Below, piece after piece: positions 1-7,968 of a stretch of DNA of 15,295 nucleotides. The notes beneath the pieces were generated by a model. The model did no database searches. It worked only from the letters and a program-made list of their open reading frames with translations, and was not told where the DNA came from. Positions within the stretch are counted from its first letter, which is position 1. Every line of letters begins with the position of its first letter. Location: the NCBI GenBank assembly GCA_031268255.1, contig JAIRXO010000155.1, positions 1 to 15,295 of the forward strand, read 5' to 3'. Source of the stretch: Spirochaetaceae bacterium. GTDB taxonomy: Bacteria; Spirochaetota; Spirochaetia; Treponematales; Breznakiellaceae. Position numbers and translations under genes: made by a program.

Positions 1-332
1 ATACCGCTGTGATACCCGCCGGCGGAAAAAAACATAAACGGAAAAAGAACGATAAAAACCCCGGCAATGGTGATGTGGTAACAAAGCCGGTAACGCCCGC
101 CGCGTTTCGAGTACGCCAGCAGCGCCAGGGCAAGCAGGGCCGCGATGCCGCCGGCAATAACATTCCCCGCCCCGGCGTCATTCGCCAGACCGATGAGCGC
201 CGTACTTACGCTGATAAGAAACCCCGCGACAGCCAGCACGGTAAAAATCTTCGCCCTGAATTCCAGCGTTTCGGAAAACAGGGCGTTTTTCACCCACCTA
301 AAAAGGCATCCCGCCTGAAAGAAATTTCGCAT
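1..332 (-). CDS. Membrane sensor protein, N-terminal part (cut by window edge)
   Basis: Reading the minus strand from ATG at 332 gives 110 open residues to the edge, beginning MRNFFQAGCLFRWVKNAL. Three hydrophobic segments are visible, at about residues 30-50, 57-75 and 84-104, separated by a short basic loop (SKRGGRYR). The last residues seen are FFSAGGYHSG. From memory, this arrangement resembles the membrane input domain of sensor histidine kinases, or other signalling enzymes, in termite-gut treponemes; the catalytic part lies outside the window, so the output is unknown. The gene starts 18 bases after the stop of the AraC-family gene on the same strand, so the two are probably co-transcribed. 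There is no clear Shine-Dalgarno sequence, but TATACTC lies 6 bases before the ATG (339-345). A GTG at 293 is an alternative start. Confidence 0.7.
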   Translation of the reverse strand, partial: MRNFFQAGCLFRWVKNALFSETLEFRAKIFTVLAVAGFLISVSTALIGLANDAGAGNVIAGGIAALLALALLAYSKRGGRYRLCYHITIAGVFIVLFPFMFFSAGGYHSG

Positions 333-338
333 GGGAAT

Positions 339-345
339 GAGTATA
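339..345 (-). promoter_or_regulatory. TATACT -10-like element just before the sensor gene start
   Basis: On the minus strand the hexamer TATACT (345 to 340) is preceded by TGC, giving an extended -10 form (TGnTATACT), and is followed by 7 bases and then the ATG at 332. If it is a real -10 element, transcription would begin at or very near the A of the ATG, giving a leaderless mRNA. No convincing -35 is seen. The same heptamer occurs before three other genes here. Confidence 0.35.
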
Positions 346-350
346 GCATA

Positions 351-1724
351 TTAAAAGATCGAAATCTCGGTGCCCGTCTCCCGGTATTTTCCGGGGCTCA
401 TTCCGGTAAACTGTTTGAATGTTTTTGAAAACCAGCTCTGGTCCTCAAAGCCGCAGGACACGGCTATTTCATTGAGCGGCAGGGAACTTTCTATCAAAAG
501 GTGCATGGCTTTCTCCACTCTCAGGCGGTTTAAGTATACGGAAAGATTTTCTCCCCTTTCTTCCTTAAAGATAGTGCTGAAATACGGAGCCGAAAGCCCT
601 GACGCCGCGGCTATATCGGCGAGCTTTACCTTTTCGGTATAGTGGGACCATATATAACGCTCCGCCCTGCGCAGCGCCGAGGCGTGCCTGGTCCCCCTGA
701 AGGAGAACAGGTCTCCGGCCATGCTGTCTACGATTATGTTGAGTATGTCCCTCAGTTCATCAAGGTCCTTGGCTTCAAGAATACGGCGGAGATAGCGGTC
801 ATTGATTTCGAGGTCCTGTTTGGTGATTTTGTTGCGGGCAATTCTCGACAGAAAAACAACCTGTTCTATGGCGATAAAACGCACCGCCATAAAATCAACC
901 GAATCACCGGTAAACATACCCTCCAGCATTTCATTGAGCAGCTTCCGCCCCAAATCGGCGTCGCCCCGCCTGAGGGCGGCGATGAACAGCCTTTCCCTTT
1001 CAAGAGAATAGGGGGTGGTCTTTATTCCCCTGCTTATTCTGTGCCGGTTCCTCCTTGACAAAGGATCGTAGAGGGCGTGAATCCTGCGGGGAACATGGTT
1101 CGCGCAGGCGAGCAGTACGCTGGCAAAGCTCCTGGCTTTTTCATAATCAATACTCGGCCGTTTTTCGAGAAGGGTTGCGGCCATGGAGCGGGAGATTTCC
1201 CCGTGGCTTATGGTTTCAAGATAGGATATGCCCTGCTCGCGGTCTACGCAGAGGGCCTGGCCGCAGATAAAGGCGCCGGCATGACGGCTGTAGATAAAAA
1301 ACGCGCTTATCCAGTACATAAAACCCATGGGACAGGTATAGATACAGACATCCCGGGTATGTTTGGTTTCGTTATAGGCGTTAATATGTTTTTGGGTGCA
1401 GGGAAAGGTATCGGGATTTTCTTCCATGTCCTGACTGCCAAGATACTTCTTGCAAATCCGGCAGAAAAAATTTCCTGTTCCTTCAGGATCGTTAAGGGAA
1501 CGTACATCGTCGCCGAGAACTATGCAGCCCAGGCCCGTTGACCGGGTGTAAATTTCAGCCACGCGAAAGGCTTCGCGCATAATGGCCTTCGCGTTTCTTC
1601 GGGAGAAAACATCCATGGGCTGTGACGGATCGGAACGTATATCGTTTAACTCAAATTTTCTTTTTATAGAAAAACCAACACTTGAATCATTTACAACATC
1701 CAGAACTCTACTAGTACCACTCAT
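351..1724 (-). CDS. AraC-family transcriptional regulator with PocR-like sensory domain
   Basis: A 457-residue protein. Residues about 35-165 resemble the PocR sensory domain: a helix leading to STGLGCIVL, then a cysteine-rich part (FFCRICKKYLG, C88 and C91, with C109, C127, C131, C154 and C159) ending in AGAFICGQAL. A helical linker (about 235-345) leads to a C-terminal AraC-type double helix-turn-helix (about 353-449) with the typical core LADIAAASGLSAPYFSTIFK and a second HTH ending GMSPGKYRE. PocR itself activates propanediol and cobalamin genes in enteric bacteria; the ligand here is unknown, but a small metabolite sensed through the cysteine-rich domain is likely. The gene is divergent from the fliG-like gene (97-base gap) and 18 bases upstream of the membrane sensor gene, which it may regulate or be co-expressed with. 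No Shine-Dalgarno sequence is seen at the ATG; TATACT lies 7 bases before it. Confidence 0.9.
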   Translation of the reverse strand: MSGTSRVLDVVNDSSVGFSIKRKFELNDIRSDPSQPMDVFSRRNAKAIMREAFRVAEIYTRSTGLGCIVLGDDVRSLNDPEGTGNFFCRICKKYLGSQDMEENPDTFPCTQKHINAYNETKHTRDVCIYTCPMGFMYWISAFFIYSRHAGAFICGQALCVDREQGISYLETISHGEISRSMAATLLEKRPSIDYEKARSFASVLLACANHVPRRIHALYDPLSRRNRHRISRGIKTTPYSLERERLFIAALRRGDADLGRKLLNEMLEGMFTGDSVDFMAVRFIAIEQVVFLSRIARNKITKQDLEINDRYLRRILEAKDLDELRDILNIIVDSMAGDLFSFRGTRHASALRRAERYIWSHYTEKVKLADIAAASGLSAPYFSTIFKEERGENLSVYLNRLRVEKAMHLLIESSLPLNEIAVSCGFEDQSWFSKTFKQFTGMSPGKYRETGTEISIF

Positions 1725-1730
1725 CGTCTT

Positions 1731-1737
1731 GAGTATA
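1731..1737 (-). promoter_or_regulatory. TATACT -10-like element before the AraC-family gene
   Basis: Minus-strand TATACT (1737 to 1732) is followed by 7 bases (caagacg) and the ATG at 1724. The stretch TATACTCAAG is shared with the element before the NIF3 gene at 13493. No clear -35 is visible. It is the best promoter candidate for this gene and would give a leaderless transcript. Confidence 0.35.
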
Positions 1738-1795
1738 GTCCGCCCATAGTAGGAAATACAGAAAAGCGAAGATTTTATTAAAGATCATCTGATAA

Positions 1796-1810
1796 AACTT
1801 TTATAAAGTT
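1796..1810. promoter_or_regulatory. Palindrome AACTTT-TAT-AAAGTT in the divergent region (operator candidate)
   Basis: A perfect inverted repeat with 6-bp arms and a 3-base centre, lying between the divergent AraC-family and fliG-like genes. It sits 3 bases upstream of the TATACTC before fliG and contains a TATAAA hexamer (1802-1807). Its position suits a repressor or activator site, but an AT-rich palindrome of this size can also arise by chance. Confidence 0.3.
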
Positions 1811-1813
1811 GAA

Positions 1814-1820
1814 TATACTC
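1814..1820 (+). promoter_or_regulatory. TATACT -10-like element upstream of the fliG-like gene
   Basis: TATACT at 1814-1819 is only 2 bases before the first possible ATG (1822). If it is the -10 element, transcription would start around 1825-1826, just inside the open frame, and translation would then begin at a downstream codon such as GTG 1852 or ATG 1891. TATAAA at 1802-1807 is an alternative -10. Confidence 0.35.
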
Positions 1821-1821
1821 C

Positions 1822-3063
1822 ATGCGCCTGTGTCTGTGTCTGGGCGCCTGTGTGATTGACGGGCCCTCCTCTTCATCGTACTATAAGCGTATGGCCAAAT
1901 CCAAAGGACCGGGAATAAAGGCGCGGGGCATAGCGGCGTATCAAAAGATACTCGCTCCTGAGGAACAGCGTAAAGCTCCCGCCGCGCCCCGTGCGCCGGA
2001 AAGGCCCGGCGATGAGGGCTTTATCAAAACCCTCAAGGCCCCGCGGGCCCCGGAAGGAAAGGACGAATCAAAATACCGCAGGGCGGCCAAATTTCTCATA
2101 CTCATAGGCAGTACCGAAGCGGCGCGTATCCTTTCGGAACTTGACAAGGATCAGGTCGAAAAGATAAGCGCCGAAATCGCCTCTATCAAGGGTATCACCG
2201 CCGGAGAAGCCGACGCCGCGCTCTACGAATTCAAGGACCTTCTGGCAAGTTCCTCAGGGTATTCGGGAACGGTGAAAGGCGGCCCCGAAGCGGCGCGGCG
2301 CATATTGTACGAGGCTTTCGGGCCCGAAAAAGGAGAGGCCCTGCTCAGAAAGGCGGCAGCGGAAAGCCTTGAAAACCCTTTCTCCTTTCTTGAAGAATTC
2401 TCAGGCGAACAGATAGCCCTGCTCCTGCGCGGCGAAGGAAGCGCCGCCTCGGCGCTGGTACTGTCCCGGATATCCCCAAAAAGCTCGGCGGCGGCGCTGG
2501 CCAACATAAGGGCGGACAAAAAATACGACATAGTAAAACGCATAGCCCGCCTGGGCAAAACCCCGCCTGAGGTACTCGAAAAGGTAGCCCAGGGGCTCAG
2601 GGAAAAAGCCAGGGCCATAGGCGGCACAACAGAGACCGCCGAATTTGACGGTCAGGCAGCCCTGGCCGCCATACTCAAACAGGGGGACCTGCATTTTGGG
2701 GAACGCCTGCTCAATGAGATTGAAGAAAGCAATCCCGATCTGGGGCGGGAGATGCAGGAGCGTCTCCATACCATTGACGATGTTATACGGGCCCAGGACA
2801 AACCCCTGGAGGCAAAGCTCAGGTCCATGACGGACAGGGATATAGCCCTGTTGATCAAGGGCAAGGGCGAAGCCTTTGCGGAAAAAATCTACGCCAATCT
2901 TTCGTCAAGCCGAAGGGATCTGGTGCGGGAAGAAGGGGAAATACTCGGCGCCGTGCCCAAACGGGACGTAGACAATGTTACCGGCGAATTCCTCATCTGG
3001 TTCAGGCTTAACCGGGAAGAAGGAAAGATACTGCTTCTGGATGACAGCGATATTATCGCATAA
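1822..3063 (+). CDS. fliG: Flagellar motor switch protein, FliG paralogue (FliG1-like)
   Basis: A 413-residue frame with the three-part FliG layout. An N-terminal domain at about 85-140 begins YRRAAKFLILIGSTEAARIL, a middle armadillo-like domain spans about 155-300, and the C-terminal torque domain (about 315-405) contains MTDRDIALLIKGKGE and FAEKIYANLSSSRRD. FliG links the FliF ring to the stator and generates torque. Signature positions are degenerate: the middle EHPQ motif reads FSGEQ (193-197) and the usual MFVFEDI reads LHTIDDV. Spirochetes carry two FliG proteins; these deviations suggest the accessory one (FliG1) rather than the main switch protein. The start is uncertain: no Shine-Dalgarno sequence precedes ATG 1822, and the first 10 residues (MRLCLCLGAC) look non-native. 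GTG 1852 or ATG 1891 (MAKSKGPGIKARGIAAY) are good alternatives. A proline/alanine-rich stretch (50-80) precedes the first domain. Confidence 0.88.
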   Translation: MRLCLCLGACVIDGPSSSSYYKRMAKSKGPGIKARGIAAYQKILAPEEQRKAPAAPRAPERPGDEGFIKTLKAPRAPEGKDESKYRRAAKFLILIGSTEAARILSELDKDQVEKISAEIASIKGITAGEADAALYEFKDLLASSSGYSGTVKGGPEAARRILYEAFGPEKGEALLRKAAAESLENPFSFLEEFSGEQIALLLRGEGSAASALVLSRISPKSSAAALANIRADKKYDIVKRIARLGKTPPEVLEKVAQGLREKARAIGGTTETAEFDGQAALAAILKQGDLHFGERLLNEIEESNPDLGREMQERLHTIDDVIRAQDKPLEAKLRSMTDRDIALLIKGKGEAFAEKIYANLSSSRRDLVREEGEILGAVPKRDVDNVTGEFLIWFRLNREEGKILLLDDSDIIA

Positions 3064-3092
3064 TTTTGTATAAAAGATAACAGAGGACGCGC

Positions 3093-6000
3093 ATGACGAC
3101 TACACTCCATCAGGGCGATACGCTTGACAGCGGATTCGACATCATCGAAGTAACAGAACTTTTGGAACTCCGGGCCCAGGGCATATGGGCGCGCCACAGG
3201 ACAAGCGGCGCCGAAGTGTTTCATATACTCAATGACGACAGCGAAAACCTGTTTGCCTTTGCCTTCAAGACGCCTCCATCCGATTCCACCGGAGCGGCCC
3301 ATATACTGGAACATTCTGTTCTCTGCGGCTCGCGGCATTACCCCCTTAAAGACGCCTTCATCGTACTCGCCCAGGGAAGCCTCCAGACCTTTCTCAACGC
3401 CATGACCTATCCTGACAAGACGATTTACCCGGCAAGCTCTACCAATGAACACGATTATTTTAACCTCATGGCGGTGTACGGCGACGCGGTATTCAGGCCC
3501 CTCCTGGCCGAATGGACTTTTCAGCAGGAAGGCCACAGGCTCTTCTTTGCACCGGGAGGCGCTGACGGAAATTCCGGCAGGGAAAGGCTTGAGATAAGCG
3601 GCGTGGTGTATAACGAAATGAAAGGCGCCTATTCTTCCCTGGAAAACACCGCCGGCCACTGGTCGGTAGCCTCGGTGCTTCCCGATACGGTCTATGCCCA
3701 TGATTCAGGCGGAAACCCCAAAAACATAGTCGAGCTTTCCTGGGAGGATCTGAAAAATTTTCACCGCGCCTACTACGCCCCGGCAAACTGCAGAATTTTC
3801 CTCGCCGGAAACATCCCGACAGAAAAGCAGCTTGCCTTTCTCAACGACAAATTCCTTTCGTCCCTTGAGGCCGGCAGGGCCGCTCCCGCCATAGGCAGGG
3901 CAAAACCCTGGGACAGCCCCCAAAGCCTTGTCATACCCTGTCCCGCGGGAGGCGAAGACCAGAAGGCCACGGTTCTCCTTTCCTGGCTCTGTTCTGATTC
4001 GGAAGATACCGCGGAGACTCTTGCCCTCGCGGCCCTGGCCGAAACCCTCATGGGTCACGACGGCTCTCCCCTTACCATGACCCTCATCGAATCCCATCTT
4101 GGCGAGGACCTGGCGCCGGCATCGGGTCTCGAAGGCGAACTTAAAGAAACGGTTTTCACCGTTGGACTGCGGGGCGTGGACAGGGAAAACGAGGCAAAGG
4201 TCGGCCCCTTCATCCTCGCGGAACTTGCCAGGCTCCACAAAGAAGGCATACCCGGCGAAGAAGTAGAGGCCGCCCTTTTGGCCATGGAATTTTCCCACCG
4301 CGAAATACGCCGCTCAGGCGGCCCCTATTCCCTGGTGTGGCTCAGGCGCTCCCTTCGAAGCTGGCTCCACGGCGGTAAGCCCTGGGATTCCCTTCTCTTT
4401 ACGCCGGACTTTTCCCTGCTCAAGGAGAGGCTTGATATATCAGGGGGCCGTCCTTCCAGGAAAAACCGTTATTTTGAAGGGCTTATCGAAAAATACCTTC
4501 TCAACAATCCCCACCGCGCCCTGGTTTTTGTAGAACCCGACGAGAAACTGCTCCCCCAGGAAGAGGCCGGCCTCGCGGCAAAGCTCGAAGAAAAAGAACG
4601 CTCCATGAGCAGGGCCGAACGGGAGGCCGTGGCGGAGCAGGCAAAAAAGCTCGAGGCTATACAGGGCGAAAAGGACAAAAAAGAGGACCTCGCGGCGATT
4701 CCCCATCTTTCCCGGGCGGAACTTGACACCACGGCAGAAGAAGTTCCCCGGAAGTTCTACGATGTTTCCGGTATTCCGGTGATGACCCACCCCCTCTTTA
4801 CCAACGGCATTAGCTATATGGACTTTGCCTTTCCCCTTGATATATTCGCCCCTGAGTTTTACCCCTGGTTTCCCCTTTACGCCCGTTCGGTCAGTTCCCT
4901 GGGCCTCCCCGGAATGGATTACGGCAAGGTCTCAAGCCTCCTGGCCAGAACGACCGGGGATTTTCACGCCATACTGGAAACAGGCTCCATCGCGCCGGGC
5001 ATGGCGCGGACCCTGACGACTCCCTCAGGCGTTTTTGAACTCGGCGGCAGGGACTGGCTCATCTACAGGCTCAAGGTTTTAGACGAAAAGATTGAAGAAG
5101 CCCTGGACCTGGCCTGGGCCATTATCACCGAGGCTGATTTTGGCAATACACGGCGCTTTCTGGATCTCATCCCGGAAATGAAAAACGACATTGACTCAAG
5201 CCTCGCCCCCCAGGGCCATCTCTATGCCGGCGGAATCGCCGCGAGGCTCTTTTCCCGTTCCCGCGCCGTGGACGAAATCTGGAACGGCCTTGACCAGCTT
5301 GCCTTTGTCCACAGCCTGGCGGAAAAGGGAGCGGATATGGCGGCGGAAAAAGGTCTTGCCATACAGGACGAACTGAAAAAAAACGGCGGGCTCCTGGTCA
5401 ACATCACCGGCTCGGAAAGCGCCGCGGAACGGTGCATGAAGGCCCTGGAAAAAAACTTTCCGCGCCTGGGGCCTCCCCGTCCCCGCCGCGCCGAAAGCGG
5501 TCCGGCGGAAAACTTCCACACCGTCACGGGCGGCACACCCGGCAGCGCGGGCGGCGGCGCATCTGTCTTTTCCTCCCCGTCCCTCCAGGTCGGCTTCGCC
5601 GCCCTGGCCCTGGAAGGAACAGCCTACGCCAGCAGGGAACAGTCAGCCGAACTCATACTCAGCCACCTTCTTTCCACCGGCGCGCTCTGGGAGGACATAC
5701 GCATGCGGGGCGGCGCCTACGGAGCCTTTGCCACCCCGGACCGCATGGAACAGGTGTTCATCATGGCAAGCTACCGGGACCCCAACCCCCCGCGTTCCCT
5801 CGAAGCCTTTAGTTCAATCCTGAAAAAAACCGCCGAAACACCCATAGACCCCGACGAACTCGAAAAAACTGTCATCGGCGCCTATTCAAAGGAAACCAGA
5901 CCCAGGACCAGCGCGGAAAAAGGCGGCAGTGATTTCCTCCGCTGGCTCTACGGCATCGAAAACCGTTTTCTTGAATCAAAGCTCAGGGATTTTACCACCA

Positions 6001-6143
6001 TATCGGGAAAGGAAATCCAGGAAGCGGCGGGCCGCCTCGCTTCGGTCATTGATCGGGGCAAAACAGCCGTACTCTCAGGCAGGGACAGCGCCGAAAAGAC
6101 CGCCGCGAAACTCGGCGTCAAGGCGGAGGAACTGCCCGCGTAA
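3093..6143 (+). CDS. M16C-family zinc metallopeptidase (PreP/insulinase-like)
   Basis: A 1016-residue protein, the usual length for the single-chain M16C family typified by presequence protease. The inverted zinc motif HxxEH is HILEH (H70, E73 base, H74), and the third ligand is probably E175 in VVYNEMKG about 100 residues later, as in PreP. The C-terminal half has the substrate-anchoring Arg/Tyr pair in RMRGGAYG (R870, Y876), followed by SYRDPN. A charged, probably coiled-coil segment at about 490-540 forms the hinge between the two halves, followed by the M16C-associated domain. There is no signal peptide, so it probably degrades short peptides in the cytoplasm. AGAGGA 6 bases before the ATG is a good ribosome binding site and fixes the start. 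It lies 29 bases after the fliG-like gene on the same strand, so it may be co-transcribed, but no functional link to flagella is known. Confidence 0.95.
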   Translation: MTTTLHQGDTLDSGFDIIEVTELLELRAQGIWARHRTSGAEVFHILNDDSENLFAFAFKTPPSDSTGAAHILEHSVLCGSRHYPLKDAFIVLAQGSLQTFLNAMTYPDKTIYPASSTNEHDYFNLMAVYGDAVFRPLLAEWTFQQEGHRLFFAPGGADGNSGRERLEISGVVYNEMKGAYSSLENTAGHWSVASVLPDTVYAHDSGGNPKNIVELSWEDLKNFHRAYYAPANCRIFLAGNIPTEKQLAFLNDKFLSSLEAGRAAPAIGRAKPWDSPQSLVIPCPAGGEDQKATVLLSWLCSDSEDTAETLALAALAETLMGHDGSPLTMTLIESHLGEDLAPASGLEGELKETVFTVGLRGVDRENEAKVGPFILAELARLHKEGIPGEEVEAALLAMEFSHREIRRSGGPYSLVWLRRSLRSWLHGGKPWDSLLFTPDFSLLKERLDISGGRPSRKNRYFEGLIEKYLLNNPHRALVFVEPDEKLLPQEEAGLAAKLEEKERSMSRAEREAVAEQAKKLEAIQGEKDKKEDLAAIPHLSRAELDTTAEEVPRKFYDVSGIPVMTHPLFTNGISYMDFAFPLDIFAPEFYPWFPLYARSVSSLGLPGMDYGKVSSLLARTTGDFHAILETGSIAPGMARTLTTPSGVFELGGRDWLIYRLKVLDEKIEEALDLAWAIITEADFGNTRRFLDLIPEMKNDIDSSLAPQGHLYAGGIAARLFSRSRAVDEIWNGLDQLAFVHSLAEKGADMAAEKGLAIQDELKKNGGLLVNITGSESAAERCMKALEKNFPRLGPPRPRRAESGPAENFHTVTGGTPGSAGGGASVFSSPSLQVGFAALALEGTAYASREQSAELILSHLLSTGALWEDIRMRGGAYGAFATPDRMEQVFIMASYRDPNPPRSLEAFSSILKKTAETPIDPDELEKTVIGAYSKETRPRTSAEKGGSDFLRWLYGIENRFLESKLRDFTTISGKEIQEAAGRLASVIDRGKTAVLSGRDSAEKTAAKLGVKAEELPA

Positions 6144-6159
6144 ACTTCAAAGCATATTC

Positions 6160-6188
6160 CACCCCGGGGCCGTATATAGTACGGGGTG
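6160..6188 (+). promoter_or_regulatory. Hairpin overlapping the comM ribosome binding region, with TATAGT in the loop
   Basis: Arms CACCCCG (6160-6166) and CGGGGTG (6182-6188) form a 7-bp GC stem around a 15-base loop. The loop contains TATAGT (6175-6180), a -10-like hexamer. A second, exclusive hairpin, CCGTA (6170-6174) with TACGG (6180-6184), is possible. The 3' arm is the only Shine-Dalgarno-like sequence (GGGGTGAA) before the comM ATG at 6193, so pairing could limit translation from read-through transcripts. No T-run follows, so it is not a normal terminator. Confidence 0.3.
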
Positions 6189-6192
6189 AAGC

Positions 6193-7896
6193 ATGCATAT
6201 CATGGGGTATGCCCCTTACGGGGCCGACGGCATCATTATCCGGGTAGAAGCCGATCTCAGGCGGGGTATTCCCGGAGTTGACATAAGCGGCCTTGCCGAA
6301 GGGGCCGTGCGGGAAGCAAAGGAAAGGGTCAGGGCGGCGTTCAGGAATTCAGGCTTTACCTTTCCCAAAGAGAGGGTGCTTATCAACCTGGCCCCGGCAG
6401 GGGTAAAAAAGGAAGGGGCGGCCCTGGACCTGCCCATAGCATTGGCGGTGATGGCCGCGGCAGGACTTATTCCTGATCCGGGCGGCCTCATGGTCCTGGG
6501 CGAACTTGAACTTTCAGGCAGGCTGCGCCCTGTGCGGGGCGTGCTGGCCGCGACCGCAGCCGGGCTTAAAGAAGGGGCCAAGGGCTTTATCGTCCCGTTG
6601 GAAAACGCCGGCGAAGCGGCCATACTTGCCCGGGGACTGTTCAGCGCGCCCTGTTCCCTAAGCGAAGCGGTGCAGGCCCTGGTGTACCGGCATCAGCGGG
6701 GTATACTTCCGGCCTGGCATGGGGAAGCAAGGCCGGGAGACGGCGGCAATGTTGGCGGCATGGCCGGAGACGGCCCGACCGGAGACGGCGCCGGCGGCAT
6801 GGCCGGCGGGACTTCGGCCCTGTACGCCGGGGATTTCAGCGAGGTCAGGGGTCAGGAACGGTACAAACGGGCACTGGAAATAGCCGCCGCCGGAGCCCAC
6901 AATCTCCTTGTATTCGGCCCCCCCGGCGGGGGAAAAACCATGCTGGCAAGGCGTTTTCCTTCTATTATGGCGCCCCTCACTCCCGAAGAAGCGGTGGAAG
7001 TAACGAGGCTTCACAGCCTGGCGGGAAGGTTCAGCGGCGGAATATCCGGCGAAGGGGGCCATCCGGCGCTTATCGGCACACCGCCTTTCAGGTCCCCCCA
7101 TCATTCGGCCAGCGCCGAGGGCATCATAGGCGGCGGCAAACAGGTAAGGCCGGGAGAAATAAGCCTGGCCCATCTGGGGGTTCTGTTTCTTGACGAAGCC
7201 CCGGAATACCGTTCCCCGGTACTCAGGGCCCTCAGGGAACCCCTGGAGGACAGGGTGGTAACTATTTCCCGGGCCGAGGGCCCCCTGCGCCTTCCGGCTG
7301 ATTTTCAGCTCATCCTGGCCGCCAACCCCTGCCCCTGCGGCAGACTCGGTATACCCATAATCTCCGGGGAACCGGACGGCACGCAGCCAGGCGGCACGCA
7401 GCCGGACAACACGCAGCCAGGGGCAAAAAGCGCCGGTTTTTCAGGCTGTTTCTGCGCCCCGGACGAAATCTACCGCTACTGGCGCAAAATCGGGGCGCCC
7501 CTTCTTGACCGCATCGAACTGCGGGTTCCGGTATTGCCGGGGAGTTCCACCCTGACCGGAAAAAGCGGGGAAAGCAGCCCGGACATAGCCCGCCGTGTAT
7601 GCCGGGCGGTAGAAATCCAGAGGGAACGCTACAAAAACACCCCGGTACGGAGGAATTCCCGCATGACACCGGCCATGCTTGACAGGTTCTGCGGCCTTGA
7701 CAGCCGGACCCGGCAGCTCTTTGCCGCCGCCGTTAAACAACTGGGGCTCTCGGGCCGGGCCTGCCACGCCATTTTAAAAACAGCCCGGACCATAGCGGAC
7801 CTTGAGGCCGGCGAAACCATAAAGGAACTTCACCTCCTTGAGGCCATAGAACACCGCCGCCTGGGCAATGATCCCTATGACATACTTACCTGTTGA
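6193..7896 (+). CDS. comM: ComM/YifB-family Mg-chelatase-like AAA+ ATPase
   Basis: A 567-residue protein. An N-terminal Lon-protease-like (ChlI) domain (about 1-170, with GIPGVDISGLAEGAVREAKERV) is followed by an AAA+ domain with Walker A GPPGGGKT (242-249) and Walker B VLFLDE (330-335), then the C-terminal Mg-chelatase domain. The conserved cysteine pairs NPCPCG (C380, C382) and GCFC (C419, C421) are present, followed by APLLDRIELRV. ComM is a hexameric helicase that drives branch migration during natural transformation; the role in spirochetes is untested. Two low-complexity insertions are unusual: a Gly/Ala/Asp-rich linker (about 182-205) between the two domains, and three GTQPG-like repeats (396-410) between the cysteine pairs. 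The start has only a weak ribosome binding site (GGGGTGAA) inside a possible hairpin. The stop codon lies inside the -35 box of the ribosomal protein promoter. Confidence 0.93.
   Translation: MHIMGYAPYGADGIIIRVEADLRRGIPGVDISGLAEGAVREAKERVRAAFRNSGFTFPKERVLINLAPAGVKKEGAALDLPIALAVMAAAGLIPDPGGLMVLGELELSGRLRPVRGVLAATAAGLKEGAKGFIVPLENAGEAAILARGLFSAPCSLSEAVQALVYRHQRGILPAWHGEARPGDGGNVGGMAGDGPTGDGAGGMAGGTSALYAGDFSEVRGQERYKRALEIAAAGAHNLLVFGPPGGGKTMLARRFPSIMAPLTPEEAVEVTRLHSLAGRFSGGISGEGGHPALIGTPPFRSPHHSASAEGIIGGGKQVRPGEISLAHLGVLFLDEAPEYRSPVLRALREPLEDRVVTISRAEGPLRLPADFQLILAANPCPCGRLGIPIISGEPDGTQPGGTQPDNTQPGAKSAGFSGCFCAPDEIYRYWRKIGAPLLDRIELRVPVLPGSSTLTGKSGESSPDIARRVCRAVEIQRERYKNTPVRRNSRMTPAMLDRFCGLDSRTRQLFAAAVKQLGLSGRACHAILKTARTIADLEAGETIKELHLLEAIEHRRLGNDPYDILTC
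7378..7422 (+). repeat. Three 15-bp tandem repeats inside comM
   Basis: Units at 7378-7392, 7393-7407 and 7408-7422 share the core ACGCAGCC and encode GTQPG, GTQPD and NTQPG. They are in frame (15 bp = 5 codons) and lie between the two conserved cysteine pairs of ComM. Copy number could change by slippage without breaking the frame. Confidence 0.85.
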
Positions 7897-7922
7897 CACA
7901 ATCCGCGTTTTTATGCCATTAT
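7893..7922 (+). promoter_or_regulatory. Promoter of rplM-rpsI, overlapping the comM stop
   Basis: A perfect -35 box TTGACA (7893-7898) contains the TGA stop of comM (7894-7896). After 18 bases comes CATTAT (7917-7922; 4 of 6 match to TATAAT). TATAAC at 7920-7925 is the alternative -10 but leaves a 21-base spacer. Transcription would start about 40 bases before rplM. Confidence 0.6.
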
Positions 7923-7968
7923 AACATACTTACGGATTTTTCCGGTTCAATACAGGTAAAGGTAAATC

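Noticed and set aside
9..428. A 139-residue plus-strand frame at the left edge
   Set aside because: It is very basic and low in hydrophobic residues, and lies opposite a convincing membrane protein N-terminus.
1852..1860. A lipoprotein signal (LGAC) at the start of the fliG-like frame
   Set aside because: The preceding segment is too short for a signal peptide, and FliG is a cytoplasmic protein; the region is probably untranslated or outside the true start.
2889..3701. A 270-residue minus-strand frame across the fliG/peptidase junction
   Set aside because: It covers conserved parts of two recognised proteins, including the HxxEH zinc site, and has no motifs of its own.
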